Positions 1 through 11,538 of a DNA stretch of 64,000 nt are shown here, one piece after another. Position 1 is the stretch's first letter; every line of letters begins with the position of its first letter. The notes below the pieces were generated by a model. It was given only the letters and a program-made list of their open reading frames with translations. It was not told the DNA's origin and ran no database searches. The position numbers and the translations under genes are program-made. The stretch comes from Excoecaria cochinchinensis (taxonomy: Eukaryota > Streptophyta > Magnoliopsida > Malpighiales > Euphorbiaceae), in the NCBI GenBank assembly GCA_947683425.1, contig CANTUQ010000035.1, positions 2,217,001 to 2,281,000 on the forward strand. Reading direction: 5' to 3'.

Positions 1-72
1 GCTTGACAAGAATCTTTCAATTTCAGGATTTAAGGGTTCAAGCTCTTCTAAAGAACTCCTTGTACTAGGCAT
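1..72 (-). CDS. N-terminus of Athila-like gag (partial)
   Basis: Twenty-four open codons on the minus strand begin with ATG at 72-70 and run off the left edge of the window. The peptide starts MPSTRSSLEELEPLNPEIE. It lies about 130 bases downstream (minus strand) of a tRNA-Asp primer site and an LTR, where the gag start of a Ty3/gypsy element is expected. Gag would form the virus-like particle. I infer the Athila/Tat branch from the primer tRNA and the LTR; the fragment is too short to prove it by protein similarity. Confidence 0.55.
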   Translation of the reverse strand, partial: MPSTRSSLEELEPLNPEIERFLSS

Positions 73-202
73 GAACTTCTAAATCCTGTAAAACAAAAAA
101 AACACAACACAAAATTAATTTAAACACACAAACAAATTAAAACAAACAAAATATTGTAATCCAAAATCATAAATCAATTTTCATAATGGCTAAATAACCG
201 TT

Positions 203-220
203 TCCCCGGCAACGGCGCCA
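203..220 (-). promoter_or_regulatory. Primer binding site, tRNA-Asp type
   Basis: The plus strand reads TCCCCGGCAACGGCGCCA, the 3' end of plant tRNA-Asp including CCA, so the minus strand is its complement. It lies six bases inside the LTR end at 227. This is where reverse transcription would be primed for the minus-strand element. Athila-like elements commonly use tRNA-Asp. Confidence 0.85.
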
Positions 221-226
221 AAAACT

Positions 227-1594
227 TGTTGGGCATTTTCTATATATGCTTATTGACCGCAAGTGGTGTACCGCAATAGTACTTAAGATGTCGATCCCAC
301 GAGGAACGTTTTTACACACTATTACTAATTGATTTTAATCTTGTTTTCAATGGTAAAATGATGGAAAAGTGATTCTAAACTAATCTAACATGTAAACTAA
401 TTAAACCGAATTTATGAGAATCCAAGAAGATAGAAAAGATAAATGATGCTAAGTATAAAGATGGAATTTGAATTAATTGTTCTTAATGATTTTAACATTA
501 TTATCTTGCAAGCCAAGTTGAATAAATTTCCTACTTACTTTCTCAATATAAATAGGACTGCCTAAAACAAGCACTTATAAGTCTAATTTAAAACTTTCAT
601 TTAAGAACTAGATTATTATACATGCAAATCTTAGGAATAGAGCACAATCTATAACAACCATTTCAATATTATGATTTCTCAAACAATATCTTGATGATGA
701 ATTTCCAATTAGATGTAAGAATGAATTTATTTCTTAATTAAACTCAAACTTATAATGATCATAAATAATGTACTAATGAGGAATTCTACAAGTAAGAACA
801 CTTAAATTAATATGAACAATAAAATACTTGATATTAACATTCAAGTTCAGAATTTACATCACAAAAGTACAAAGAAGAATCAAAAGATAAGAATTGAAGA
901 AGGAGATTTCTCAACCCTTTTCAAGTCACCAATTGTAGTCCTCTTCCTTGTATGCTATCTTCTCTTCAACACATAAATTCACTTAAGTAAAAACTAAAGA
1001 AAACTATTCTAACTTACAGAAAATATATTCAAATGTTCAAATCTCTTTTTCTATATGTAAATTACAGTTAAAAATAATATTTATAATATCAGCTCATGCC
1101 CCTTCAGATGCCATTCTACAAAGGTTGTAATAGTTGGTGGAAAGGTGCAACTCTTAAAGTTCAAATTTGAACTTTAGTGTCTAACGGATCCCTCTGTCGC
1201 GATCGCGACACCTGTCGCATTCGCGACATAGTACGCCTTCATTTTCGCTCGCCTTTCCTCGTGTGTGCGTTCTCCGCGCCCTGTCGCGACCTCGCGACGC
1301 CTTCCCTTTGTCGTGACAGCTTCTCTTCTCTTCTTTTTCCCTTATTTTTCTCTTCTTCCCTTAGCGTACTCTGTCGCGCTCGCGCCGACTATTGCGATCG
1401 GGACAAAGGCTTTTCTGTTTTGGCTCATTTCTTCTTCTTTTCTCCATTTACTCCATATTTTCCCCATTTGCCTCCTACATACAAAACTTAACAAAACACA
1501 TAAAACATACCTAATTCCAACAAATAAAAACACTCAAAACATTTCTTATAACCACAAAATATAGTTTAATTATGAGCTATTTAAGCTCATATCA
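227..1594 (-). repeat. 5' LTR of minus-strand Athila-like element
   Basis: A block of about 1.37 kb starts TG (227) and ends CA (1594). Its inner edge adjoins the tRNA-Asp primer site, which gives the orientation. The minus-strand LTR start reads TGATATGAGC. The rest of the element lies left of the window, so no target duplication can be checked. Open frames inside it are not conserved proteins. A GC-rich palindrome island lies at about 1193-1405. Confidence 0.75.
1193..1405. repeat. GC-rich palindrome island in LTR
   Basis: Short GC-rich inverted repeats sit in an AT-rich LTR. There is a perfect 14-base palindrome GTCGCGATCGCGAC at 1196-1209, an imperfect one at 1213-1228, and GTCGCGA/TCGCGAC arms around two bases at 1283-1298. 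Further GTCGCG-like half-sites follow up to about 1405. Confidence 0.7.
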
Positions 1595-1799
1595 GTTTTT
1601 CTTTTTCTTTTTTTTTCGATCGTAAATCACACAACTAATGATCAAATACTTGAGATAGGTAATTTAACACAATTGAGCAAGAACCAAATAAGGAACTAGA
1701 TGCAGAGTCCTATTCAGCCAAAATAAAGAAATAATTTCAAGAAGACAAAATTAAAGGATAGTTAAGAATTTATCACTTAGCGTAAACTCTGATACCAAT
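1595..1799 (-). mobile_element. Leader fragment with initiator-Met primer site
   Basis: This is noncoding sequence just inside the next LTR. The plus-strand string TCTGATACCA at 1788-1797 is the 3' end of initiator tRNA-Met, so the minus strand carries the usual TGGTATCAGA primer site two bases from the LTR. The leader is cut at 1594 by the Athila-like LTR, which therefore inserted later. Copia or gypsy origin cannot be decided from the leader alone. Confidence 0.6.
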
Positions 1800-2973
1800 T
1801 GATGCGGAACCCCAGCCTATATGCAAAGTAGAACGCTAACATACCATGAATATTGATCATAAGGAAGTGAATAATCCCCCAATCTAAAGAAACCCCAAAC
1901 AAGATTGAATGGAAACTCTTATAATAGATTGATTTAGAAAGTAAGAAGAACAACAATCAAGCATACATTAATCATGCAAATTGCCTAAGTCAAATTCTTC
2001 ATACAATAGCAAGAATCAATAAAAATTAACTCTCACAAATTCAGCCAATGAAAATTCATTAATCATAAATATGCAAAATGTAAAGTACAAATGAAGATGT
2101 TCAGCCCTTTATATAGGCTAGGCAGCTACCCCTCCCTAGAGGAGTTATAATCAAACACTAAATCTATGAAATAATTAATAAAATAAATAACAAAGATAAT
2201 TCCTAACCTTTATCTAGATGTAATTGGCCATAATATGGACTAAGTACATGAATAAAAAAAGATCAATACAATTTGAAAATAATCCTAAAAGCTAGTGATT
2301 ATCCTAAGGAAAATGAATGTAGACTCAATTTCAGCTACCAGTGGAATTCGGCCAACTCACTCAACATAAGTTCAAGATATTGTTTCTTTATCAAACACTA
2401 CTTGATAATATCCGAAAACAATAAGTATTAATCAAGAAAAATCTGTTCCTAAAATTTAGGACCCCAAGTTCACCAATGTAGGCATAAACATAAATTTGAC
2501 TCAAACCCATCCAAATTCAGCTCTCCCTTGTAAAATTCGGCCCCCTCATGTATTCTAAGCCTCAAGTAGTTATTTAGGCCCAACTCTTTAGGAGAGATAA
2601 GCCCAACTTTAGCCTACCCATTTAAACTACCTAAAATAATCAAATAAGCCTAAAAATAAAACAAACCTAACTAAATAAGCCCAAAACATTTTCTAAGGTA
2701 CTAGGCTGCCCAAATACATTCAATTATAAGTCATTACAAGAATAGAAGCTAAACAAAATAGCTTGAAGGCCCATTTGACCATTTGGCCCCAACTTATCTT
2801 TATAGCCCAATTCAGCTTCTTTCCCCTCTTAAACTTGTATCTTCTCTACATAAGGCCTCATGAATGCTTGTAGGACTTCTTTAAGCTTCTTTGACCTTGC
2901 TCTTGTGATTGCTCCTTGAGGAAGTGCTAGTTCATCTCTCTTATTACCATTATGCTTGGTTGTGCTCATATCA
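1800..2973 (-). repeat. 5' LTR of an unassigned minus-strand retrotransposon
   Basis: A block of about 1.17 kb has ends TGATGCGGAACCCC (1800) and ATCA (2973), with a tRNA-Met primer site next to its left edge. It separates the 1595-1799 leader from an older gag fragment starting at 2974, so it inserted into that gag. I see no gene in it. Confidence 0.65.
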
Positions 2974-4446
2974 CTTACTGATCAGAAAGTTGAATGTGTG
3001 GTGTCACTGCTTCAAGGATCTGCCTATGATTGGTGGAAATTAGTACTAAGGCATCCGACACTTCCGAACCCTATTACTTGGGAATTCTTTGTACAGGAAT
3101 TCCGAAACAAGTATATTACAAAGGCCTATTAGAAAGCTAATTGGAAGCAGTTTCTGAATTTGAGGCAGAGAGCTATGTCAGTAGTCGAATATGAGAAAGA
3201 TTTTTGTGATTTGAGTAAGTATGCACTCGTGGGAGTGTTTCAGAGGAGTTTAGATGTCAGCAATTTAAGGATGGATTGATTGAGCAAATCAAGGCATTGC
3301 TAATCTCAATGACCACATCTCAGACTGTGAGTTGCTACTAGATAGTACAAGCAGCCATGAGAGCTGAAAGATTACTTGAGCTTTAGAGAGAGAGAATGCA
3401 AAGGAGAAATCCTAATTGAGGTGGGGCACATTCGGGTAAAAGATCAAGAGATTCTTTTGCAGTACCTCTAGTTGAATCAGTTAGCAGTCCAGCTTCCAGA
3501 GGTAGAAGGCAGGGATCCTCCAATGTATTTGGTACTCGCAGGGGTGCACCTGGTAATAGGAGTGAAGTGCCTGAATGTCCTCATTGCTGTAAGAGGAATA
3601 GAGGGGATTGTTGGAAGTTGACTAGGGTTTACTTCAGATGTGGTAGTATAGAGCACTATTTGGCTAATTGTCCTAAGGCTTATGAGGCAACGGGAGATCA
3701 GCAAGAAGCTAGTAGAGATGGGTCGAACTTACCTCCAGCTAATCGAGGAAGAGGTAGAGGACGTGGCAAAGGTGGTCAGTCTAGAGGGGGAATAGTGTCA
3801 GAATCAGTGGATAGACCTCCTATAGCACCAGCAAGAGCGTATATAATGAGAGCTCGAGAGGAGTAGGATGCGTCAGAGCTCATTGCGGGTACATTCTACT
3901 CTTTAATATAGAAATATTTGTTTATGCATTCATCTGTATGTTCTAAGAAATTATGTGATAAGATGTCGCAGAGCATCTAGATTATGATGTATGTGTGACT
4001 AGCCCTTTGGGAAGTAGTGTGAATTTGAACAAAGTATTTAGAGATTGCCCTTTAATAGTTCAAGACTATGTGTTCCCTGTAGATTTAATTGAGTTGCCTT
4101 TTGACGAGTTTAATTTGATATTGGGCATGGATTGGTTGAGTAAGCACCGAGCTATAGTCAACTGTAGGAAGATAATAATTGTGCTTAGTAGTGCAGAAAA
4201 GTCTAAAGTGGCTATAAGAGGTGTGTGCTCTAATCTGCTAGTAGATGTGATTTCTGCTATGCAAGCTTATCGGTGTTTGAGGAAAGGATGTGAGGCTTTC
4301 TTAGCCTTTGTGTTGGATTTGAAGAGAGAGCAAGTAAGAATTCATGATATTTCGGTAGTGAGAGAATTCCCTGATGTTTTCCCCGAAGAGTTAGTTGGGG
4401 TACTGCCAATAAGAGAAGTAGAGCTATCAATTGATGAAAACCCCCA
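2974..4446 (+). pseudogene. Broken gag-protease of a Tekay/Del-like Ty3/gypsy element
   Basis: Translation gives a gag core (LLQGSAYDWWKLV, then a degenerate FFVQEFRNKY segment) broken by in-frame stops near 3130 and 3280. A zinc-knuckle region follows in an open frame at 3567-3866 (CGSIEHYLANC, then an Arg/Gly-rich tail). The aspartic-protease C-terminal half at 3995-4446 has LILGMDWLSKHRAIVNC and ends at the start of the RT (EFPDVFPEEL). The gag core resembles the intact gag at 63155-64000, so both belong to related lineages. The 5' part is cut at 2974 by an LTR. The 3' part ends near 4440 at a junction with short duplicated filler. No function is expected. Confidence 0.8.
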
Positions 4447-5084
4447 ATAATTGGAAAACGTAGAAGATGAAAACCCCCAATAAACATGTGAATGAAAATG
4501 CAAATAATTGGGATATAAAGAACATAAAAAATGCCACCATCAAATAATTGATAAGTTAATCAAATTCTTCATGCAATAGAAAAGAAAAGCAAGCAAATCT
4601 CACAAATCTAATCTATTAGAATTTTGGCAAAGCCAAGAAAAGAGGATAGCCTCCAATGTTTAATAATTCCAATCTCTTAATACAAATCACGTTTTTGTGG
4701 AGTATATATACTCCTTTAAGCTAATAAAAATCCCAATTAATCAAATAGGCCTTAAAACATGGGCCTTACACCAAGATAACTAAAGCCCACATTAATTAAC
4801 TTAAAATACAGCCCAAAAAGCCAAAAAAGAACTAATTAAATGAGTCCAAGCTAATTAAAGCCCATCTCACTTAAATAAACCCAAAAGAATAAGTTAAGGC
4901 CTAACAAATAATCAAATAAAAATAATAAATAAAAGCCTAAACTAAAAGCCCAAACAAAACAGCCCATTAATTCCATTAATTGGCACATGCATTGTACATC
5001 CAATGTGTCACATGATGTGCACATGCATATGGTACATGCATAGCACATGACATGGTAAATGTCTAGCACATGTCAAAGCACATG
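4440..5084 (-). repeat. LTR fragment, family A, inverted
   Basis: The minus strand matches the middle of the family A LTR seen at 21388-22334 and 22563-23473, including the CATGTG-rich stretch and the palindromic TATA region GGAGTATATATACTCC at 4699-4714. Both LTR ends are missing. It faces a second A LTR fragment head to head at 5084/5085. Confidence 0.75.
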
Positions 5085-5238
5085 TGATGCGTGCACAAGG
5101 GGGTCAACATTGCAAGATTATAAATATTGCAAGTTCGGATTCATGGAGATCAAAATTGAGAAAGTTCAAGAAGGCTTGAAGGTGGTTTACTGAAGCTATG
5201 AAGAAGCCGAATCAAAAAGAGACATGGAAGAGAAGCAT
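5085..5238 (+). repeat. 5' end of a family A LTR (about 150 bp)
   Basis: It begins TGATGCGTGCACAAGGGGG like the other A LTR starts and is recognisable as far as about 5238. There it joins a minus-strand RNase H fragment. It is a truncated remnant with no partner LTR nearby in this orientation. Confidence 0.7.
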
Positions 5239-5625
5239 GATTGTATTGAATAACATAGGGAAATGTTTCAATAAATTCAACCCATTTAGCATGCCTTTTA
5301 TTCAACTTACCTTGTCCCTTCAAGTGTTTGAGGGACTCATGATAGGTGTGAATGACAAACTCCTTGGGTAGGAGGTAATGCGCCCACACATCCAATGCTC
5401 TCACCAAGGCCTAAAGCTCCTTGTCATAGGTTGAATAATTGAGTTGGGCTCCATGAAGCTTCTCACTGAAATAGGCAATTGGCTTCTTTTCTTGCATCAA
5501 AATGACCCCAATACCTACACCAGAAGCATCACATTCTATTTCAAATGTTTTATCAAAGTTAGGTAAAGATAAAATAGGAGAAGAACACAACTTCCCTTTC
5601 AAAGTCTCAAATGCCTTTTGCTGTG
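5239..5625 (-). pseudogene. RNase H fragment of minus-strand B-type pol
   Basis: Reading minus, the peptide contains FETLKGKLCSSPILSLPNF, EIECDASGVGIGVILMQ and YFSEKL, then after a stop LVRALDVWAHYLLPKEFVIH and KGQGKLNKRHAKWVEF. This is the connection/RNase H region that follows RT in Ty3/gypsy pol. A TAG at about 5410 replaces the residue after STYDKEL. The N-terminal side continues across an inserted LTR into the RT at 6592-7953. The integrase end is lost at 5239. Confidence 0.85.
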
Positions 5626-6591
5626 GATGCAGATTTGAGGACAAATCTTTTTGAGGAGGGAGGGAATGATACGGATCCAACCATGCCATCAACCACCAAA
5701 GATCCTTTGAAGATGCCTAGTGGACCAATAACAAGAGGACGTGCTCAAAAGCTAAAGATGGCTATGTCATCTTTTTTTCAAGACTTTGTCACTCAAGAAA
5801 TTCATGAAGAGGCTATTAAGAAATGCTATGGAGAACTTGAAGGCCAAAGCAAAGTACTAAGCTAAATGCTATGGAGAACTTGAAGGCCAAAGCAAAGTAC
5901 TAAGCCTTTTGAAAGCAAATGAAGGAATTGGGGAAATTTAAGCCATCAAGGGCTTATACAACTTTGGCCTTTTAATTGTACAAGTCATGTGCTTCATTTA
6001 AAAGTCACATGACTCACTTAAGTTATAATCTAAAAGGGCTAGGCGTGTGGGCTTCTTGTTTGGGCTTAATTTAGTTAATTTTGTTATTTATTTAATCTTT
6101 CTTTTGGGCTTTCATTTTTGGCCTATAAGACTTAATTTTAAGTGAGTTTATTTTATTTAGTTTGGGCTTAATTTATCTTGTAAAGCCTATGGAGAATTCG
6201 GCCTATATGTGTTTAAGGCCTTATTAGGGTTTGTTTTTTAGGTTTTAAGGGTAATTAGGGTTAGCCACCATACATATAGGCTAATATGAGTTGTAAACTT
6301 CATATTTGATGAATTAAACATTTTGAGAGTGTTCTCTTATTGGCTTGGCCGAATTTCATAGAGAAATTAGTGAGAATTACTTACTCATCTTTTCTATTGC
6401 ATGAAGAATTTGATTACTTATCAATTATCTTGATTGTGGCACTTTCACCTTCTTCGTTTTTCCCGATTATTTGCATTTTCAATCACAGGCTGATTGGGGG
6501 TTCAATAGGGAGGGATTTTATCTCTTTGTTTCTTTACTAACCATCTTATATGTGTGGGTTTGTAGCTTGGTAGCTATTGGGTTCCGCATCA
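5626..6591 (+). mobile_element. Family B LTR with a short pol tail, inserted in pol
   Basis: The LTR proper is 5667-6591 (TGATACGG to CCGCATCA). It is preceded by about 40 bases of element interior: the last pol codons (DADLRTNLFEEGGND) and a polypurine tract GAGGAGGGAGGGAA. An LTR preceded by internal sequence is not a simple solo LTR. Pol of the minus-strand element is split exactly here, between APLTEIIK and QQKAFETL. The LTR has a 42-43 bp tandem duplication at about 5821-5905 and a TATA region in an inverted repeat at 6261-6284. The pol frame continues into the LTR as GPITRGRAQKLK. Confidence 0.75.
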
Positions 6592-7953
6592 TTTGATAAT
6601 TTCTGTAAGTGGTGCAGCAACAGAAGAGAAATCCTTCACAAAACGCCTATAAAAACTTGCTAAGCCATGAAAGCTCCTCACATCCGAAATGGACTTAGGC
6701 GTGGGCCATTCTCTAATTGCCTTCATTTTGTCTTCATCTACTTCAATACCCTGTGCACTCACCACAAAACCAATAAATACAAGTCTATCTATACAAAATG
6801 TGCATTTCTTAAGCTTAGCATACAACTTTTCAGATCTCAAGGTTTGTAAAACTAGCCTAACATACTCAATATGCTCTTCATAAGACTTGTTGTAAATGAG
6901 TATATCATCAAAATACATAATAACGAACTTTCCTAAATATGCACGTAATACATGGTTCATAAGCCTCATGAAAGTGCTAAGGGCATTAGATAGCCCAAAT
7001 GGCATAACCAACCACTCATACAAACCATATTTGGTTTTGAAAGCTGTTTTCCACTCATCACCAGGTTTCATTCTAATTTAATGATATCCACTCATTAAAT
7101 CAATTTTAGTAAAATACACAGCACCATATAATTCATCCAACATATCATCTAGCCTAGGAATGGGATGTCTATACTTTACAGTATTTTGTTGAACGCACGG
7201 CAATCAACACACATCCTCCATGTTCCATCCTTCTTAGGCACCAAAAGGACAGGTACTGCGCACGGACTCATGCTTTCTCTCACCAATCCCTTCTCCATGA
7301 GTTCTTCCACTTGCCTTTGCATCTCCTTAATTTCCATAGGATTGCTTCTATAGGCTGGTCTATTGGGAATGGTAGATCCTGGCACAAAATTAATTTGATG
7401 CTCTATCCCCCCCCCCCCCTCAAAGGTGGTAATCCATCTGGCATCTCATCAGGAAAAACATCAGAATACTCCTGCAATAAAGAAACAAAACTAGGAGGCA
7501 AAGAATCAAAATTAGTGTCAGTGTCAGAAAATAAAACTTCCTTGTAGATTATAAGGTCCAAAGGTTGTCTCAAAGCTAATGCACTCTTGACCACTCTTGC
7601 CCTCATATAGAAATTTTGTTTTTGCCGCCCCCTTGATAGTTTTCACTCACCACTCAGCCATTTATTTGTTTTGTTTCTTTTTGGGCCTCTTTTCCCCCTT
7701 TCCTTTCTTTTTCTCTCTCTCTCACCCCTTGGGCTGAAACCTCTCTCCCCTTTTCTCTTTTAGTCGAAGCCTCTTTCTCTTTCTCAAACATTTTCTTTTG
7801 ATCTTCATAAATCACTTGAGGAGATAATGGGGCTAAAATAACCTTTTTACCTTTATAAGAAAAAGAAAATCTGTTCGTGTACCCATTATGAATAGCTTGT
7901 CTATCAAATTGCCAAGGCCTTCCCAAAAGCAAATGACCTACCTGCATAGGTAC
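6592..7953 (-). pseudogene. Protease tail and RT of minus-strand B-type pol
   Basis: In minus-strand order it holds the protease C-terminal part (QVGHLLLGRPWQFDRQAIHN), a charged linker rich in Lys and Glu, LQEYSDVFPDEMP, then RT with VPVLLVPKKDGTWRMCVDCR, EWLVMPFGLSNA, the catalytic FDD box (VIMYFDDILIY) and FHGLASFYRRFVKDFS. A 13-base C run at about 7408 disrupts the frame. A one-base deletion near 7185 and a TAA near 7080 break it again. The protease catalytic Asp-Gly region is absent because of the deletion made with element D. It is not functional. Confidence 0.88.
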
Positions 7954-8313
7954 AACACCCCGCCATCCCCGTTGGAAGGATACCGGAGTGCCACGCGGGC
8001 AAACACATATAACGAATCCAAATTCCATGTATGAACAAAAAACCAAATGTAAACATAAAGAAACTTTTAATCATGTAATAATAAATCCTTTTTACATATA
8101 TCATATATCCGTACTGTTTTACAAAATGAGGCTTGTAATCGAATACATATACAAAAACAATATATGTTCCTTTACAAAAGATTACTTTGCTATACACAAG
8201 CCATATACACAAAAATTACAGCGGAAGACTTCAAAAATAAAACAACTTCATCCAAAAAAAACTCCTAGTGGCCGACCTGCAGATATCAGACTCCAAATCC
8301 AAACTCGCCACCT

Positions 8314-8351
8314 GCACGGGAAAAGAGCCCGTGCTAAGCGATAACGCTTAG
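8314..8351 (-). other. Twin hairpin in LTR D (left copy)
   Basis: Read on the minus strand, a 7-bp stem CTAAGCG/CGCTTAG with a 4-base loop is followed at once by a 7-bp stem GCACGGG/CCCGTGC with a 7-base loop. The same pair recurs at 11902-11939, 58977-59014 and 62464-62501, and in diverged form at 56203-56241. Confidence 0.75.
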
Positions 8352-9607
8352 TGGGGAGGAACAAAACAAACTAACAAAGTACATATACAGTATATATATA
8401 ACAATACAATAATCCAATAGTTCAAAAATCAAAGGCATCGAATCATCTATAAACCTATCTCCAAATTCCTTACTTGACATGCATAATATATATATACAAT
8501 ACCAGCAATAAAGTATTCAATTCATAATTCTCATCATCCTAAGTATACAGATTCAAAGTGCGATTTAAAGCTATGTAAGAATTCATGTGCACTATATACT
8601 TGTAATTATGTAAACAATTCATCTCATCTTATGCAACACAATTAAACTCATAGCCCGACTAGCCTAAAATAATGCATATATATATAATGTTTACAACAAC
8701 ACTATGATCTCATCCCAACCATAAACATATATTACAAGTAATTAACTATTAAAATATAAATTAAATCTACATATTTCTCACCGTTCCAAATACATATATA
8801 TATACTCAAGGTATATAAACACAAAGTTATACTATATTTCATATACAACATATACCTTTAATCTTGTCAATAAACATCTCAACATATATATCACATATAA
8901 ACATGTACCCTGATTAGTCTGAAATACTCTCTAGAAGTGGATACGGTCATTTGGATACTGATTGAACACAGTATCCCAAGCATATAGAGACATGAGTCTC
9001 AAACATGTATTTTCCATATAGAGACCGGAGTCTCGCTTTATTTTCATATAGACCAAACATGGTCGAAACAAGGATCCAAATGGACCCGCATATATTGTTT
9101 TATCATATAGCAGCTGCACACACACTCTGACCTAAGTAAGCGCTTACTTATCCACTACTATGACTATTCAGGCTTAAAACTCAACTCAACAATTCAAGCA
9201 CTCATATCAATATGAATATTGAAGATAATACTAATTTATGGTCCATGTATACAGGTATACAGATCACATTTAAAACAAGTAACTATAAATATTAAAACAA
9301 CTAAATGCAAATACATATTTCACGTATACATGTGTCTAGATCAAATTCAGAAACATTTAAACATATAAATATTAACTACAGGAGGTAATAAGAACAAATA
9401 GCTCATATTGAAAAAGTCCCTGTTAAATAAACTATAAACATGTAAATCATGTATATTAATTATTAATCATGTATACAAAACCCAATATTATGCAATTATT
9501 AAAATACAATCAGATTTTAATACTAATTAATCGTCATGTAGTGTAAAACCCTTGAAATCAGAAGTTAAAAATCATGCTTTTAAGAAAACAGGCAACTGGA
9601 GGAAGGC

Positions 9608-9897
9608 TGGTCCCGTCGTGACCTCCAGTCACGCCGTGACTCCAGCTTCACGCGAGCGCCAGGGAAGAACAGCAGGCAAGGCAAGGTAATCACGGCGTGA
9701 CCACCAGTCACGTCGCGTGACGCCTGTGAGAGGAGAGGGAGAATTCGCGCAGGAAAGGCGAAAGTCACGGCGTGATGCCGCTTCACGCCACGTGACCTTC
9801 AACAAAGAAGGAATCACGGCGTGAAGCTGCTTCGCGCCTCGTGACCTTCAACCGAGAAGGGGGTCACGGCGTGACCACCAGTCACGTCTCGTGACCT
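9608..9897. repeat. TCACG/CGTGA palindrome array, LTR D (left copy)
   Basis: Repeated short inverted pairs such as TCACGGCGTGA and TCACGTCGCGTGA occur every 20-50 bases in a GC-rich stretch inside an AT-rich LTR. Its counterpart in the other LTR is at 13199-13493. Confidence 0.75.
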
Positions 9898-10935
9898 TCT
9901 CCTCACAGATCTGCCTCTCTTCTCAAACTTCATCCTCTTCTCAAAACCAAATCCCAGAAAAACGTAGAAAACCCAGAAAATTCCAGAAAACAGAGTACTT
10001 TCTAATTTCAAAACCCCAACTTACCCAAAACCATTTTTCATGTATTGATCAATCAAACACATAACTTCAAGTATATAAAGCACATTCACAGCAATCTTAG
10101 AACAAATCGTATGCATTTATCAATTAAACAGAGCTAATACCTGAACTTAAACATATCCAGATTTCTGATTCGAACTTATGCATATTTATCCCATTTACCA
10201 ACTCATGTTCTTCTTTTCTACTTAATCACGTAAACACAGTACAATTCTCATGCATTCAGGTACACAAACACACATAAACATATTATCATCAGAACTGCAA
10301 ACAGGATCCAATAAGAGGAAGAAGGCAGACACTCCCAAACCTGTACTGAAGCTCAAAAACAACGTCCCCTGTATTCCTCCTCAATCAACCACCTTATCTT
10401 TTCCCTTCTCTTCAACAGATTACATGAACTCACAAATAAACCCAAAATCAATCCAAAGAAACAGTGATAAACAATCCTTAAACAAAGGATATGTAGAACC
10501 AAACTCACCTTCTGAAGCTTCAAAGCTTAAAACCCTAGCTCCCAATGCAAGAACACACATGCAAAAGAGAAAAGAACAGTAAAAGGGAGAGGAATGGTAT
10601 GGCTAACGTGAGAGAAAGCAAAAGAGAGAAGAACTTTCAATCTTTTGTTTTTCCAGCACTTACACATCCAGACCTCTCTCTTCCCTCACCACGTGCACTA
10701 CCTCCTTCCACTTGGCACACATGCACGGTTCCTATATTCCACAATTACTAACAGCTCCATCATAACTTCTCACAGGTCCTCACAAATTACTTTTAACTCA
10801 CTAATAAAAATCTGCTATTTAAATCTTTTAATTCTTTGCAATTTAATCCTCAATCACAAGTAAAATTACTCAATTGTCCTTAAATATCCATTTAAAATTG
10901 CCAATTTCCGGTTAGGCCACTTATGGGGTGTGACA

Positions 10936-11538
10936 ACTCTCTCCTCCTTAAGAAAATTTCGTCCTCGAAATTTCCTCGCTAATCACCTGTAGATAAATCT
11001 TTAAACAAATCTCTGAATCGCTATCACTTATACCATACAACTATCAAATCATGTACACTCTACACTTTCCTTAACACACTACACTCTAATCCATATACCT
11101 CTTCTAATCATCAAGTACTCGATGTATATCCTGTCAGCTTCTTTCAGTGAAGTGCATACAATGATGCTGTTTACATACAAATGAGGGATGCGGATGAAAT
11201 GATCATGTAATGATTTATGTATGCGAAATGATGCGAAAATGCAATGTAAGCTACTATAATGTACTTTTCCCATCCCCATGTTTCACTATGCTTATGTGCA
11301 CATGATTTCAAGAAGATAGCTGACAGGAATACAGAGTGTCACCTCGAACTCTTATCAATTCACATCTACTACTGCCTCGTCTTTACTCTCACGCGAGTCG
11401 GACTCCATCTATACTTTACACAAATGACATCTGCATTAGGCCACTATACAAAACTGACTCTCATGTATAGACTCGACTCTATACTCAAACAATCACAACA
11501 TAACCCAGAACCACCAAACCTGGGCTCTGATACCAAGC
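10936..11538 (-). mobile_element. Interior of element D (no genes)
   Basis: This 603-bp interior reads on the minus strand. It begins with the primer site TGGTATCAGAGC (11524-11535), three bases from the LTR. It ends with a purine-rich tract (10936-10950) preceded by a short inverted repeat containing TTCGAGGACGAA (about 10967-10982). I find no gag, protease or pol. The element at 56477-62854 has an interior of the same size and plan, so this is a family trait and not a private deletion. Confidence 0.8.

Larger units (their letters stand above)
7954..10935 (-). repeat. 3' LTR of element D
   Basis: It is nearly identical to 11539-14533. It lacks the terminal three bases at 7954, where it fuses to GTTGTACC of the host pol. 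It contains the twin hairpin at 8314-8351, a 16-base palindrome at 9134-9149, a mini-hairpin array between them, and a GC-rich palindrome array at about 9608-9897. Open frames in it repeat in the partner LTR but resemble no protein I know. Confidence 0.85.

Noticed and set aside
203..220. tRNA-like 3' end
   Set aside because: Only the 3' 18 bases of tRNA-Asp are present, next to an LTR. It is a primer binding site and not a tRNA gene.
1177..1491. Overlapping frames in the Athila-like LTR
   Set aside because: They span the GC-rich palindrome island and a C/T-rich tract, with no conserved domain.
7988..8344. 118-codon frames in LTR D, repeated at 11576-11932
   Set aside because: Present because the LTR is duplicated. 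The D' LTRs do not keep the same frame and no domain is seen.
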